Positions 5,887 to 13,538 of a stretch of 22,175 bases of DNA are shown here, piece after piece; the stretch's first letter is position 1; each line of letters begins with the position of its first letter. Under the pieces are notes generated by a model that was given only the letters and a program-made list of their open reading frames with translations, was not told the DNA's origin and did not search any database. A program made the position numbers and the translations under genes. The stretch is from positions 1-22,175 of IMG/VR virus record IMGVR_UViG_3300017781_000165; one strand, 5' to 3'. The DNA is from a virus.

Positions 5887-7740
5887 TTATGTTAAGTCTC
5901 TATCTATTAAATTAGACTCGTCTAACATGTCTGTACTTTCTTTTAGTATAGATGGTTTATTTTTAAATAATTCTATTGAATTTGCAATTTCTCTAGCTAA
6001 AGGGCTTCCACCTTTATACTTATTTTTAATTCCCCGGTCTCTATTTTTAACATCGCGCTTCATTTTTTCATTGCCAAGCGGATCTCTTCCTCTAGCTCCA
6101 TTATCTGTTCCATAGTAATCTCCTTCTACGGGTCTTCCAACATCTGCGTCTGTTTTTCCGCCTCTTGTTTTTCTAGTATCGCCTGAAGCTCTAAGTCTAT
6201 CTCGTTTATTTTTTTCTTTTGCTTCTTCAGCTACAGTTGGCTGTTTTGCAGGATCTTTTCCGTCGCTTTCGATCATACTTCTTCTATATTTTTGTATGGT
6301 ATCTTCAACAACTTTTTCTCGTTCAAGTTTGACTTCTTCGTCAGACATTCCAAATATTTTATCATATACCCAATCTTCAGAAAGCATTTGACCGCTTCTC
6401 ATATCGTCAGCTAACCTGTTTTTAGAAGACCAAAGCTCTATTTTTTCTTGTTCGTATATTGTTGATGGATTTGTCAACTCTAATTTAAAGTCAACTAGGT
6501 CTTCATCAGTATATCCTTGGGTGTATAGGTGTACAAGGGCTATTTTTGTTAATTCAGAAGTAGCAATTCTTTGAATTCTTTCTATTGTTCTTGCAAATCT
6601 AACGTCCATGGCTGCTAAGGTTGCTTTTCCATCTACTCCTTCTTCGTATCCAACAAATGCCTTTGGAACCCTAAGGGCTGCTAGCATTCTATTTTTAAGA
6701 TATTCTATATCTTCTGTGCCTGTCCATTCCATTCCGCCTAATGAATCTATACTAGTACCACTGTTTCCGCCTCTTGTTGGTAAATAAAAATCTTCCATCA
6801 TGTTTTGAAGATTAAATTTAAGGTTATAGTCTCCAGTATTCTGATCGATATATGGAGTTTTTTTCATTCTATTTACTACTTGTTGCATATAGTTATCAAC
6901 TTCACTTGGCGGTATATTTCCAATATCAATATTAAATACCCTTTTTTCTGGTGCTCTCATAATTCTATGAATCATCATGGCATCTTCCATAAGACTAAGC
7001 TGTTTCCATGTTTTTCTAGCTCCTTCTAATACAGATTTACCGTATGGCAAAAAGTTTGTATCACTAAGCATTCTAAAATGGGCTATCTCATAGTTTTCAA
7101 AGTAAGTTTTTGCCGTTGCAGTTTTGTGGTAATTTGAACCTTGTCCTCCAAAAGTAGGGTCATGCATAAATCTAACATATTCTGGTTTTGTTGGATCTGT
7201 TCCTTCTTCTCTTACAACTTCGTAAACCGATATTGGTTGAACACCCGTTACGCCAACCTTTTCTAAAATATCCATCTTTAAATAAAAATCGCCGTATTTA
7301 ACCATATTTCTTATCCATGGCCATAGATTAAATTCAATATTTAAAACATCGTAAAATAAATTGTTGAGTATATCCTTTATCTCTTCTTTACCGGTTGTGA
7401 TTTTTAATACGTCTCCAAATTCGTTTTTTATTGTTGATTCATCAGAGTATATATCTAATGCTGAAGAGATTATTGAATCGCTATCCATTGACTCATACTC
7501 TGAAAACAGTTCCATTCTCATTTGGGCAAAAGCATTACTTGGGTTGTAAACACTATTACTATTTGTTCCAGAAGTGTGTAATCTATTATATCTGTCTACT
7601 AATGAGTTAGATGCTAAGTTTCCAGACGATTGTAGTCTGGATGGATCTACCACTTTTAATTTATTATCTCCAACTTTTCTAACAACTGTAGATGTTGAAA
7701 ATGCTTTTTTTAATCTTCCAAAAAATGTTTTATCTGCCAT
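5887..7740 (-). CDS. gp20: Portal vertex protein gp20
   Basis: A 617-aa T4-type portal subunit; twelve form the ring at the packaging vertex, where terminase docks and the tail joins. Family features seen in order: the N-terminal SLVDRYNRL and YESMDSDSIISSALDIYSDE (about 46-102), LPYGKSVLEGARKTWKQL (231-248), MMIHRIMRAPEKRVFNIDIG (255-274), YMQQVVNRMKKTPYID (284-299), LPTRGGNSGTSIDSLGG (320-336) and YLKNRMLAALRVPKAFVG (347-364). The C-terminal 100 residues are Lys/Arg/Gly/Asp-rich and probably flexible. Starts at ATG 7740, with AGGGGA upstream, 16 bases after the terminase stop codon. The gene directly follows gp17: T4 genes 18 and 19 are not in between. Confidence 0.95.
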   Translation of the reverse strand: MADKTFFGRLKKAFSTSTVVRKVGDNKLKVVDPSRLQSSGNLASNSLVDRYNRLHTSGTNSNSVYNPSNAFAQMRMELFSEYESMDSDSIISSALDIYSDESTIKNEFGDVLKITTGKEEIKDILNNLFYDVLNIEFNLWPWIRNMVKYGDFYLKMDILEKVGVTGVQPISVYEVVREEGTDPTKPEYVRFMHDPTFGGQGSNYHKTATAKTYFENYEIAHFRMLSDTNFLPYGKSVLEGARKTWKQLSLMEDAMMIHRIMRAPEKRVFNIDIGNIPPSEVDNYMQQVVNRMKKTPYIDQNTGDYNLKFNLQNMMEDFYLPTRGGNSGTSIDSLGGMEWTGTEDIEYLKNRMLAALRVPKAFVGYEEGVDGKATLAAMDVRFARTIERIQRIATSELTKIALVHLYTQGYTDEDLVDFKLELTNPSTIYEQEKIELWSSKNRLADDMRSGQMLSEDWVYDKIFGMSDEEVKLEREKVVEDTIQKYRRSMIESDGKDPAKQPTVAEEAKEKNKRDRLRASGDTRKTRGGKTDADVGRPVEGDYYGTDNGARGRDPLGNEKMKRDVKNRDRGIKNKYKGGSPLAREIANSIELFKNKPSILKESTDMLDESNLIDRDLT

Positions 7741-7756
7741 AATTTTCCCCTATAAC

Positions 7757-9340
7757 CTATTTAATTAACCAGGTTAAATCTTCGTCTGAGCCATTTATTT
7801 TTTGACTCCATTGATTCTTATTTAAACCTGTATTTGTGTATATTCCACCGGATGATTTTCCAATTCTATTTATTGCTAATTTATCCAGCTCTATACCTTG
7901 TTGTTTTAATTTTAATGCAGTGTCTCTAACCCACATGCCAATACTAAACGCCATTACTAGGTCATCATTGTATCCTCTTTGGGCTTCTGCTTTGCTTCCA
8001 TTCCATACAAATACTCTAAGCTCTTCTAGTAATCTTTTTGACCTAATTACACACCCTTTTTCTCTTAAATAAATATCAAGTTTGGAGATTAAAAGTGGTC
8101 TGGTTTTGCTAGATGTTGTAAATCCTGGTGTCATTTGACTTCTAGATTTTAAATCATAACCTTTCGTTAACTGAGTTGTGGCATCTGTAACCCCGTCTTG
8201 CTTATACGTATAATATAAGTTTTTATAATCTCTATCAATAGCGCTCTGTATTGCTCCAAAACCTACACTTGCATTTTCAATAACTAATAATGCATCGTTA
8301 TATTCTGTTGCAACGCCTACTAGCATGTTTCCAAAGTCTTTAGGTGTTAATTGGCCTCTATACTCTGCAACTTGGGTTACGGTTTCAACGTCTAATACAT
8401 GAAAAGTAGAGTAATCACTACCATCACCTCTAGCAACATCAGCTACTACCATGTAATTTTTAGTATAGTCACAAGATTCCCAAATCCAATAATTTCCATC
8501 AAATCCTCTTTGTTCTTTAGGATTTTGCATTTGAGAGTCTTTAAACCATTCAAGTAAGCTTCCATCAACAACACTATTACCCGAACTAATAAAATCACAA
8601 TCACATTCTTGTGAAGCTAATTTTGGTCCTAATAGTTCATCTTGCTCGTTTCTCCAATCTTGATTTCTTTCTGGATGTACTGACCAGTGAAGTCTTATTG
8701 TATTAAAACTATTTGTACCTTCTTCTGCCTTTACCCATGTTTTATGAAAGAAATTACCTATGCCATTTGGAGTAGATAAAACAATTGCTTTACCTCCTGT
8801 TGCTAATGTTTGTTGTGCTGAGGCCCAAATTTCTTCAACGCCTTTAATAAATGCTGCTTCATCTATGATTAGTAATGAAAGTGCTTCAGATCTACCAGCA
8901 TCTCCTGAACTAGAAACTGCCTTTATTTGAGAGCCATTTTTAAACCTAAGACTTAGCTTATTATCTTCAACGGTAACCCCCTTTAACCAACTAGGAAGAT
9001 AGTTATGCATTTCTCTTACTTTAGTTACTAAGTTTTTTGCAACTTCTTGTTTTGTTGCAATTACAAGAACATTTTTGTCCTGTTGAAATAACATTAGCCA
9101 AAGAGAATATCCAGCAGATATTGTAGAAATACCCAATTGTCTGGATTTTAATATTATATTATAATCGTAATGCTTAAATTGTTCAAGAGATCTTTCTTGA
9201 AACTGATATAGATTAAATGGAATTCTTCCTCGAGTTGGGTGTTGGATTTGACAATATTTTCTCATAAAGTAGACTGGGTCTTGAGCGCACTTTATGTATT
9301 CGTCTTTTATTACCTGCTTAAGGCCTTTAGTCTTCTTCAT
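7757..9340 (-). CDS. gp17: Large terminase subunit gp17 (packaging ATPase/nuclease)
   Basis: A 527-aa DNA-packaging motor protein. The ATPase domain has the terminase Walker A-like KSRQLGIST (65-73), Walker B LLIIDEAAF (156-164, Asp160/Glu161) and coupling motif LSTPNG (188-193). The nuclease domain begins with MVVADVARGDGSDYSTF (297-313, Asp301 as metal ligand), with LLVIENASVG (351-360) and a later acidic pair in YNDDLVMAFSIG. Length and order match T4-type TerL. The ATG at 9340 lacks a Shine-Dalgarno sequence and is abutted by the AT motif of copy C. A small terminase (gp16) is not recognised in this window. Confidence 0.96.
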   Translation of the reverse strand: MKKTKGLKQVIKDEYIKCAQDPVYFMRKYCQIQHPTRGRIPFNLYQFQERSLEQFKHYDYNIILKSRQLGISTISAGYSLWLMLFQQDKNVLVIATKQEVAKNLVTKVREMHNYLPSWLKGVTVEDNKLSLRFKNGSQIKAVSSSGDAGRSEALSLLIIDEAAFIKGVEEIWASAQQTLATGGKAIVLSTPNGIGNFFHKTWVKAEEGTNSFNTIRLHWSVHPERNQDWRNEQDELLGPKLASQECDCDFISSGNSVVDGSLLEWFKDSQMQNPKEQRGFDGNYWIWESCDYTKNYMVVADVARGDGSDYSTFHVLDVETVTQVAEYRGQLTPKDFGNMLVGVATEYNDALLVIENASVGFGAIQSAIDRDYKNLYYTYKQDGVTDATTQLTKGYDLKSRSQMTPGFTTSSKTRPLLISKLDIYLREKGCVIRSKRLLEELRVFVWNGSKAEAQRGYNDDLVMAFSIGMWVRDTALKLKQQGIELDKLAINRIGKSSGGIYTNTGLNKNQWSQKINGSDEDLTWLIK

Positions 9341-9344
9341 ATAT

Positions 9345-9352
9345 ATAAATAT
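9345..9352. promoter_or_regulatory. Conserved intergenic octamer, copy C (ATAAATAT)
   Basis: Only four bases separate this copy from the gp17 ATG. Plus-strand 9344-9351 is TATAAATA. No Shine-Dalgarno sequence is present between it and the start. Further upstream on the minus strand, 9377-9371 reads ATAAGTA, a possible late-type box facing gp17. Confidence 0.4.
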
Positions 9353-9374
9353 ATTTCTAAGACAATTTTAGTAC

Positions 9375-9767
9375 TTATTTTTTTCTTTTTTCGAATGATC
9401 GTCCACCAAAATAAGCACCGATAACCGTTATCAATACCAGTTGTAATAGGTCAGTCCATTTTTCTTCTACTTCAAAATGAATTGTACCAGCATCAATAAA
9501 TATCATTAATACCGTACATACAACTAGAAATATAAGAACCATTGGTCTTACATTTTTGGATAACCAAGAATCAGAATTCATATCTGATTTCCATCTGTCT
9601 GTTATGTTAGCTTCCATTTTAGTTTCGTAGTCAGAAACTAATTCTTTTATTTTTTGTTCAGCTGCTAACTTTTCTTCTTTAGATGTATGTAGGTTGTCTA
9701 TTACTCCACCAACACCCTTTACCAAATCAGCTGCACCGCCTGAAAATAACTTTGTTAATATACTCAT
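9375..9767 (-). CDS. Holin-like membrane protein of the GTA 3TM type
   Basis: A 130-aa protein. Residues 1-68 form an amphipathic N-terminal part (MSILTKLFSGGAADLVKGVG, then TSKEEKLAAEQKIKELVSDY) and the conserved SDSWLSKNVRPM (65-76). Two strong membrane helices follow, at about 74-92 and 104-121, with a short acidic loop between and a basic end (SFEKRKK). This is the layout of the 'holin of 3TMs' family described from gene-transfer agents and found in marine phages. The family is thought to permeabilise the inner membrane at lysis, but direct evidence is limited. SD AAGGAG precedes ATG 9767. It lies just upstream of gp17; no endolysin is seen nearby. Confidence 0.75.
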   Translation of the reverse strand: MSILTKLFSGGAADLVKGVGGVIDNLHTSKEEKLAAEQKIKELVSDYETKMEANITDRWKSDMNSDSWLSKNVRPMVLIFLVVCTVLMIFIDAGTIHFEVEEKWTDLLQLVLITVIGAYFGGRSFEKRKK

Positions 9768-9783
9768 AACTTTTTCTCCTTAT

Positions 9784-10479
9784 TTAGTATTCAAATGGAG
9801 GTGTACCATAATCTTTTTGTTGAATACCATACCAAGTATTTCCAACTTGATAGTACCACCAACCATGTTTGTTGTCTTCTATAATCTTAAATTTGCCCTT
9901 TGGTAATGGCGAATCTTTTTTAGAAGCTCTTGCAATGTATTTAAGAACAGGAACACCATCATCCCATGTTTTATCTGTTTTTCTAGCCTTTACAGATTTT
10001 CTATTGTCTGTGTTTGTTGCTGTATAAAGCTTAAATGTTGGGTCATCACCAAGAAAAGACTTAAATACATCTTCATTTACAGATTCTTTGTTTATTGACC
10101 TAGCTGCCTTAACTGCTTTTTTATGGGCTTTACTTCCTTTTTTAGCTGGTTTTTCGCCTCTTTTTCTTTTGGCATGTATATTTGCCCAAAGGCCTTGACT
10201 TTTTTCCGTTAAATCATCTATTGGTTCACTAGTAACCGCTTTATTAAAATCTTTTTCTGCTTGCTCTACTTTCTTATGAAGGCTTATTAAAGATTTTTTA
10301 AAAGTTTCTTTCTTTTTAGGATCCTTTTCAGCAACAAACTTTTTTCTAAGTTCTTGCTGCTTTAATTGTATTGATTGAAGAGCTTCAACAGCTTTTTGAA
10401 ACCTTTTTGTTATTGAAGCTTCAGATAAAACAGATTCTATTTCCTCGCTTAGTATTTTTTTAAATTGTTTTATATTCAT
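9784..10479 (-). CDS. Protein with LxE-type N-terminal peptide and SH3-like C-terminus
   Basis: A 231-aa protein in three parts. Residues 1-20 (MNIKQFKKILSEEIESVLSE) are an amphipathic helix ending in L-S-E, like a T4 capsid-targeting peptide. Residues 22-90 are a basic coiled coil. Residues 90-135 carry LTEKSQGLWANIHAKRKRGE followed by KPAKKGSKAHKKA, a Lys-rich segment recurrent in hypothetical proteins of T4-like marine phages. The C-terminal 50 residues (PKGKFKIIEDNKHGWWYYQV, then GNTWYGIQQKDY) look like a bacterial SH3-type beta-barrel, which often binds peptidoglycan or peptides. No enzyme motif is seen. An internal virion protein or a lysis-related cell-wall binder next to the holin are both possible. 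Confidence 0.75.
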   Translation of the reverse strand: MNIKQFKKILSEEIESVLSEASITKRFQKAVEALQSIQLKQQELRKKFVAEKDPKKKETFKKSLISLHKKVEQAEKDFNKAVTSEPIDDLTEKSQGLWANIHAKRKRGEKPAKKGSKAHKKAVKAARSINKESVNEDVFKSFLGDDPTFKLYTATNTDNRKSVKARKTDKTWDDGVPVLKYIARASKKDSPLPKGKFKIIEDNKHGWWYYQVGNTWYGIQQKDYGTPPFEY

Positions 10480-10507
10480 AGTTTAATCCCAGTAAATTGT
10501 TCTTATT

Positions 10508-10528
10508 ATACTACAATAAATATAGTAT
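10508..10528. promoter_or_regulatory. Conserved intergenic octamer, copy D, in the loop of an inverted repeat
   Basis: The octamer ATAAATAT (10516-10523) lies within a 6-bp inverted repeat (ATACTA / TAGTAT) with a 9-base centre. The repeat immediately follows the zinc-ribbon gene's stop codon and is 36 bases upstream of the next start. There is no T-run, so it is not a terminator. Here the box reads CAATAAATA on the plus strand. Confidence 0.35.
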
Positions 10529-11118
10529 TAGTCTTTGTTATTCAACTTTTCCAAATGAGAAGTTATTTGACTCTTTATATTTTCAACGTTTTCGTCTACT
10601 ATTGTTTTGATTTCGTCTTTATTTTGACTTGACCAATCTTCTATTTTTCCTGTTTCAGTAATATAACCTTTTCTATTTGTTTCTGAAATAAAATCTTGTG
10701 CAACCTTAGTTAAATCTTCCATCCAATCTTTTGCGTTTTCAGATCTTATTTTATTTGCATATTCTATATAGTTTCCACCAATTTTTAATTTAGTTTCATA
10801 ACTTATTCTACAATTAGAGCACTCGCCATACAATTTCCAAAATAGTTTATCCATTTGACCTCTCATATGTTTTTTCTTACACTTTGGGCAAAATAAAGGC
10901 ATTATTGCTGAATTTCTGGCCTTGTCTAATTTAGTAAGGGTTTGGGTAATTCCGTTCTTTATTGTCCACTTTTTGCCTTTTTCTTCCCAAACTTCTCCTT
11001 CAACGTGATCACCTAAACTTTTACCATAACCTACCTGTATTTTGGTTTTACTTCCAAACTGTTTTGTAACTAAATTTCTCATTCTTTGAACTTTATGTTC
11101 TGGAATATATTTTTTCAT
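10528..11118 (-). CDS. Zinc-ribbon protein of unknown function (196 aa)
   Basis: Two CxxC knuckles, CPKC (77-80) and CSNC (100-103), 19 residues apart, form a clear zinc-ribbon module in a basic, aromatic-rich context (KKKHMRGQMDKLFWKLYGE). The N-terminal part (1-75) is basic, with VGYGKSLGDHVEGEVWEEKG. The C-terminal third is helical and acidic/polar (DLTKVAQDFISETN, near 135-148, and VDENVENIKSQITSHLEKLN at the end). SD AAAGGAG precedes ATG 11118, 14 bases after the stop codon of the 801-aa gene. Zinc ribbons usually contact nucleic acid or protein. The position before gp17 could suggest a packaging accessory, but I see no resemblance to gp16. Function is not assigned. Confidence 0.78.
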   Translation of the reverse strand: MKKYIPEHKVQRMRNLVTKQFGSKTKIQVGYGKSLGDHVEGEVWEEKGKKWTIKNGITQTLTKLDKARNSAIMPLFCPKCKKKHMRGQMDKLFWKLYGECSNCRISYETKLKIGGNYIEYANKIRSENAKDWMEDLTKVAQDFISETNRKGYITETGKIEDWSSQNKDEIKTIVDENVENIKSQITSHLEKLNNKD

Positions 11119-11132
11119 AACCTTTTTCTCCT

Positions 11133-13538
11133 TTAGAAAGTCATCATACCAGCAATTTGATTTACTGGGGCAAATGCACCTGTTAATTTATATGTGTTTC
11201 CTTTGTATATAAAAACCAATCCTTCACTTGGAATTATAGTTTTAAATCCTCCGATAGCTGCAATTTTTTGCAATTGTTGAGTCATTCTATTTAATTTTTT
11301 AAGGTCTCCACCTTTTCTAACATCATTAATAGCTTTTGCTACCTGTTTTCTAACATTTTGAATTGCTTTATCTGGATTAGCTGCTAAGAATCCTTCCACA
11401 TTTTTAAGTACTTCAGCGCCTAATTCAAAAAATAATGTTTCAAAAGGAAGCATATTATTTTTTACTTGGTCTGCATGTTTTATTTTATCAAATTCTTTTG
11501 CTTTTTTAAGTAGGTCTTCACTAGGTATAGTTTTCTTGTCTAATCTAAATGACTTATCAAAGAATGCCCAACGTTTAACCAATCCCATTTTAATTGTATT
11601 ATCAACACCTTTCATTTTTTTATCAACAAAGTTTTCCCACCAAGCTTGATGATATTCAGCAAATGTTGATGTGTCTTTCATATTAAACTTTTTCATAAGT
11701 TTTTTAAGTTTTTCAGTGAAATAAGGTTTTTTTGCTGAGTAGTCTTGGTGAGGTTTCATCTTCAGAATCTTAGGTCCAATTATAGAAAAGTTTTTTTGAA
11801 CGCTTTGATTTATTTGTGCAATCATTCCTGCAAGAATTCTTGCTCCGTCTTGAACTGACCCTATGGCTTTGCCATCTTTATATTGTAATACATTATGAAA
11901 CTGTAGGTATGGTGCATCATACGTAATCACATTGGCAGAGGCAGGAAACATTATTTCCATATTTACCCAGTTATTACCGCCATTAAATATTTTTTCTTGT
12001 TGTTTAGCATTAAGACCTCCAATTGCTTTTGCTAGATCTTTCATTGCAAAAGTAAATGCTTTTTCTATATTGCCTCTACCTTTAAATTTTGCAGCAACGG
12101 CTTTATAGTCCATTCCACCACGCTTAAGGTCTCCAGTATTTCTAGCAGCTAGCATTTTGCCATTCCAACTAATAAATAAATTTTGGCCATCAGTTTTTTC
12201 TGTTGCTGCTTTTTCTAAATCAAGATTTCCTTGAAGAGCAAGGTTAATTATGTTTTTAAAGTCTCCAAATGTTAAAGCTCTATCATCGAATGGATGGGAC
12301 ATGTGACCATATGCTCCACCTTCAACTAATAATATTTGATTAGCTAGCCATTCACCTAAACTTTCTTTAACAGTATGGATAGATGTAGGTTTAATAACGG
12401 TTGGCTCTTGAAAGTGTATATTGGTTTTTTTCTGTTTGCTCAACATTTTTTGTAGCTTTTTTTCTTCTTTGTCTATTTTTATAGGTTCTTTTTTAGATTG
12501 TGTAGATGATATTTCAGCACCTAGAAAGTTCAAAAATTCATATCCAGCAGATTGAGCTATATATTTTGACCAACTACTCCATCTAGTATAAGCGTCTCTT
12601 CCTCTTTTATCTTGAAGGTAGTTTGTTCCAGCAACAACATCTTTTGCTCCTGTACCCGGTACACCAACAGGAAAATATGAAACTGCTGCGGTTGGTCCTC
12701 CAGTAAAGTCTTTCTTAAACGCTGTATCGTGTTGAAAAAATTCATTTTCTCCAGCAATATAATCTATAACCTCCATTCCCATTTTTTCAGCTAAGGCTTT
12801 ATTACTTGTTCGATATGCTTTTTGAGTACCATAAAAATATCTTGGTCCGTCATCAACATCAGCTGACCCTGGGGCTGTTTTTGAAGCTTCACTTATTATA
12901 TCTAATATATTACTGTTTTGGCAAAAGTCTTCAATGGTTTCATTTAATTTTTCTAGCTTATTTACTATAAGGTCATAATTTTTTGTGTGGCCAAATATTC
13001 CCTTAAAAACCTTTAACTTTTCAACCTTGTTTAATTCTTTATCTCCCAAAGCTTTTCTAATTGCCGTGCCGCTCATTTCTCCATATCCTGGTACATTCAT
13101 TGAAACATGAGGAGCAATTATGAGATATGCTCCTTCTTTATATCCAATCTCAGCCTTGCCTTTCCAATCTTGAAAAAACTTACCCTTAAGTCTTCCTGCG
13201 TCTTTTGAACCTACCATAAATACTGCTGCTGTAGTTTTAGGGTCATATTTTTTTAATATTTCTTCTGCCTTGTATGGGTTTTTTACTTTTACAACGTTTT
13301 TTATTCCGTGGGAATTTATTATTTTTCTTTTTTCAGCAAATGAAAATGGTGATTTTGGTAAATTTATTTTATCGCTTGTTCCAACATAAGAGTCTTTAAA
13401 CTTTGACTGGAGCCACTTAAATGTTTTTGCGTGGTGAGCTCCCATAGGTTGAAATCTTCCAGGATATATTGCAACAATAGTTTTAATATTTGTTTCCTCA
13501 AGTAAAATTTTATCTGATAAATATTTTCCTAAACTCAT
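11133..13538 (-). CDS. Fusion protein: NMN-adenylyltransferase-like domain, middle domain and RNA-ligase-like nucleotidyltransferase
   Basis: 801 aa. Domain 1 (about 17-205) is a nucleotidylyltransferase of the NMNAT/CoaD superfamily: IYPGRFQPMGAHHAKTF (24-40, nucleotide-binding loop with His35-His36) and the C-terminal MSGTAIRKAL (155-164, 'ISxTxxR'). Domain 2 (about 218-345) starts ASKTAPGSADVDDGPRYFYG and is not recognised. Domain 3 (about 408-801) carries ligase/capping-type motifs in order: I, EKTDGQN (447-453, Lys448 as adenylylated residue); Ia-like AARNTGD (464-470); III/IIIa-like VNMEIMFP (525-532); IV, EGLVF (772-776); a terminal Lys in TYKL (Lys784). The N-terminus SLGKYLSDKILLE resembles an internal segment SLGEWLANQILLVE (393-406). 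Both, and ILDIISE (211-217), end in (I/L)-x-E. It overlaps the kinase gene by ATGA. Substrate is unknown; NAD metabolism or RNA repair are candidates. Confidence 0.82.
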   Translation of the reverse strand: MSLGKYLSDKILLEETNIKTIVAIYPGRFQPMGAHHAKTFKWLQSKFKDSYVGTSDKINLPKSPFSFAEKRKIINSHGIKNVVKVKNPYKAEEILKKYDPKTTAAVFMVGSKDAGRLKGKFFQDWKGKAEIGYKEGAYLIIAPHVSMNVPGYGEMSGTAIRKALGDKELNKVEKLKVFKGIFGHTKNYDLIVNKLEKLNETIEDFCQNSNILDIISEASKTAPGSADVDDGPRYFYGTQKAYRTSNKALAEKMGMEVIDYIAGENEFFQHDTAFKKDFTGGPTAAVSYFPVGVPGTGAKDVVAGTNYLQDKRGRDAYTRWSSWSKYIAQSAGYEFLNFLGAEISSTQSKKEPIKIDKEEKKLQKMLSKQKKTNIHFQEPTVIKPTSIHTVKESLGEWLANQILLVEGGAYGHMSHPFDDRALTFGDFKNIINLALQGNLDLEKAATEKTDGQNLFISWNGKMLAARNTGDLKRGGMDYKAVAAKFKGRGNIEKAFTFAMKDLAKAIGGLNAKQQEKIFNGGNNWVNMEIMFPASANVITYDAPYLQFHNVLQYKDGKAIGSVQDGARILAGMIAQINQSVQKNFSIIGPKILKMKPHQDYSAKKPYFTEKLKKLMKKFNMKDTSTFAEYHQAWWENFVDKKMKGVDNTIKMGLVKRWAFFDKSFRLDKKTIPSEDLLKKAKEFDKIKHADQVKNNMLPFETLFFELGAEVLKNVEGFLAANPDKAIQNVRKQVAKAINDVRKGGDLKKLNRMTQQLQKIAAIGGFKTIIPSEGLVFIYKGNTYKLTGAFAPVNQIAGMMTF

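Noticed and set aside
10508-10528. Inverted repeat as an intrinsic terminator
   Set aside because: The stem is 6 bp and AT-rich, and no T-run follows on the minus strand.
12557-12757. Minus-strand open frame inside the 801-aa gene
   Set aside because: It is out of frame with a coherent domain sequence and has no independent support.
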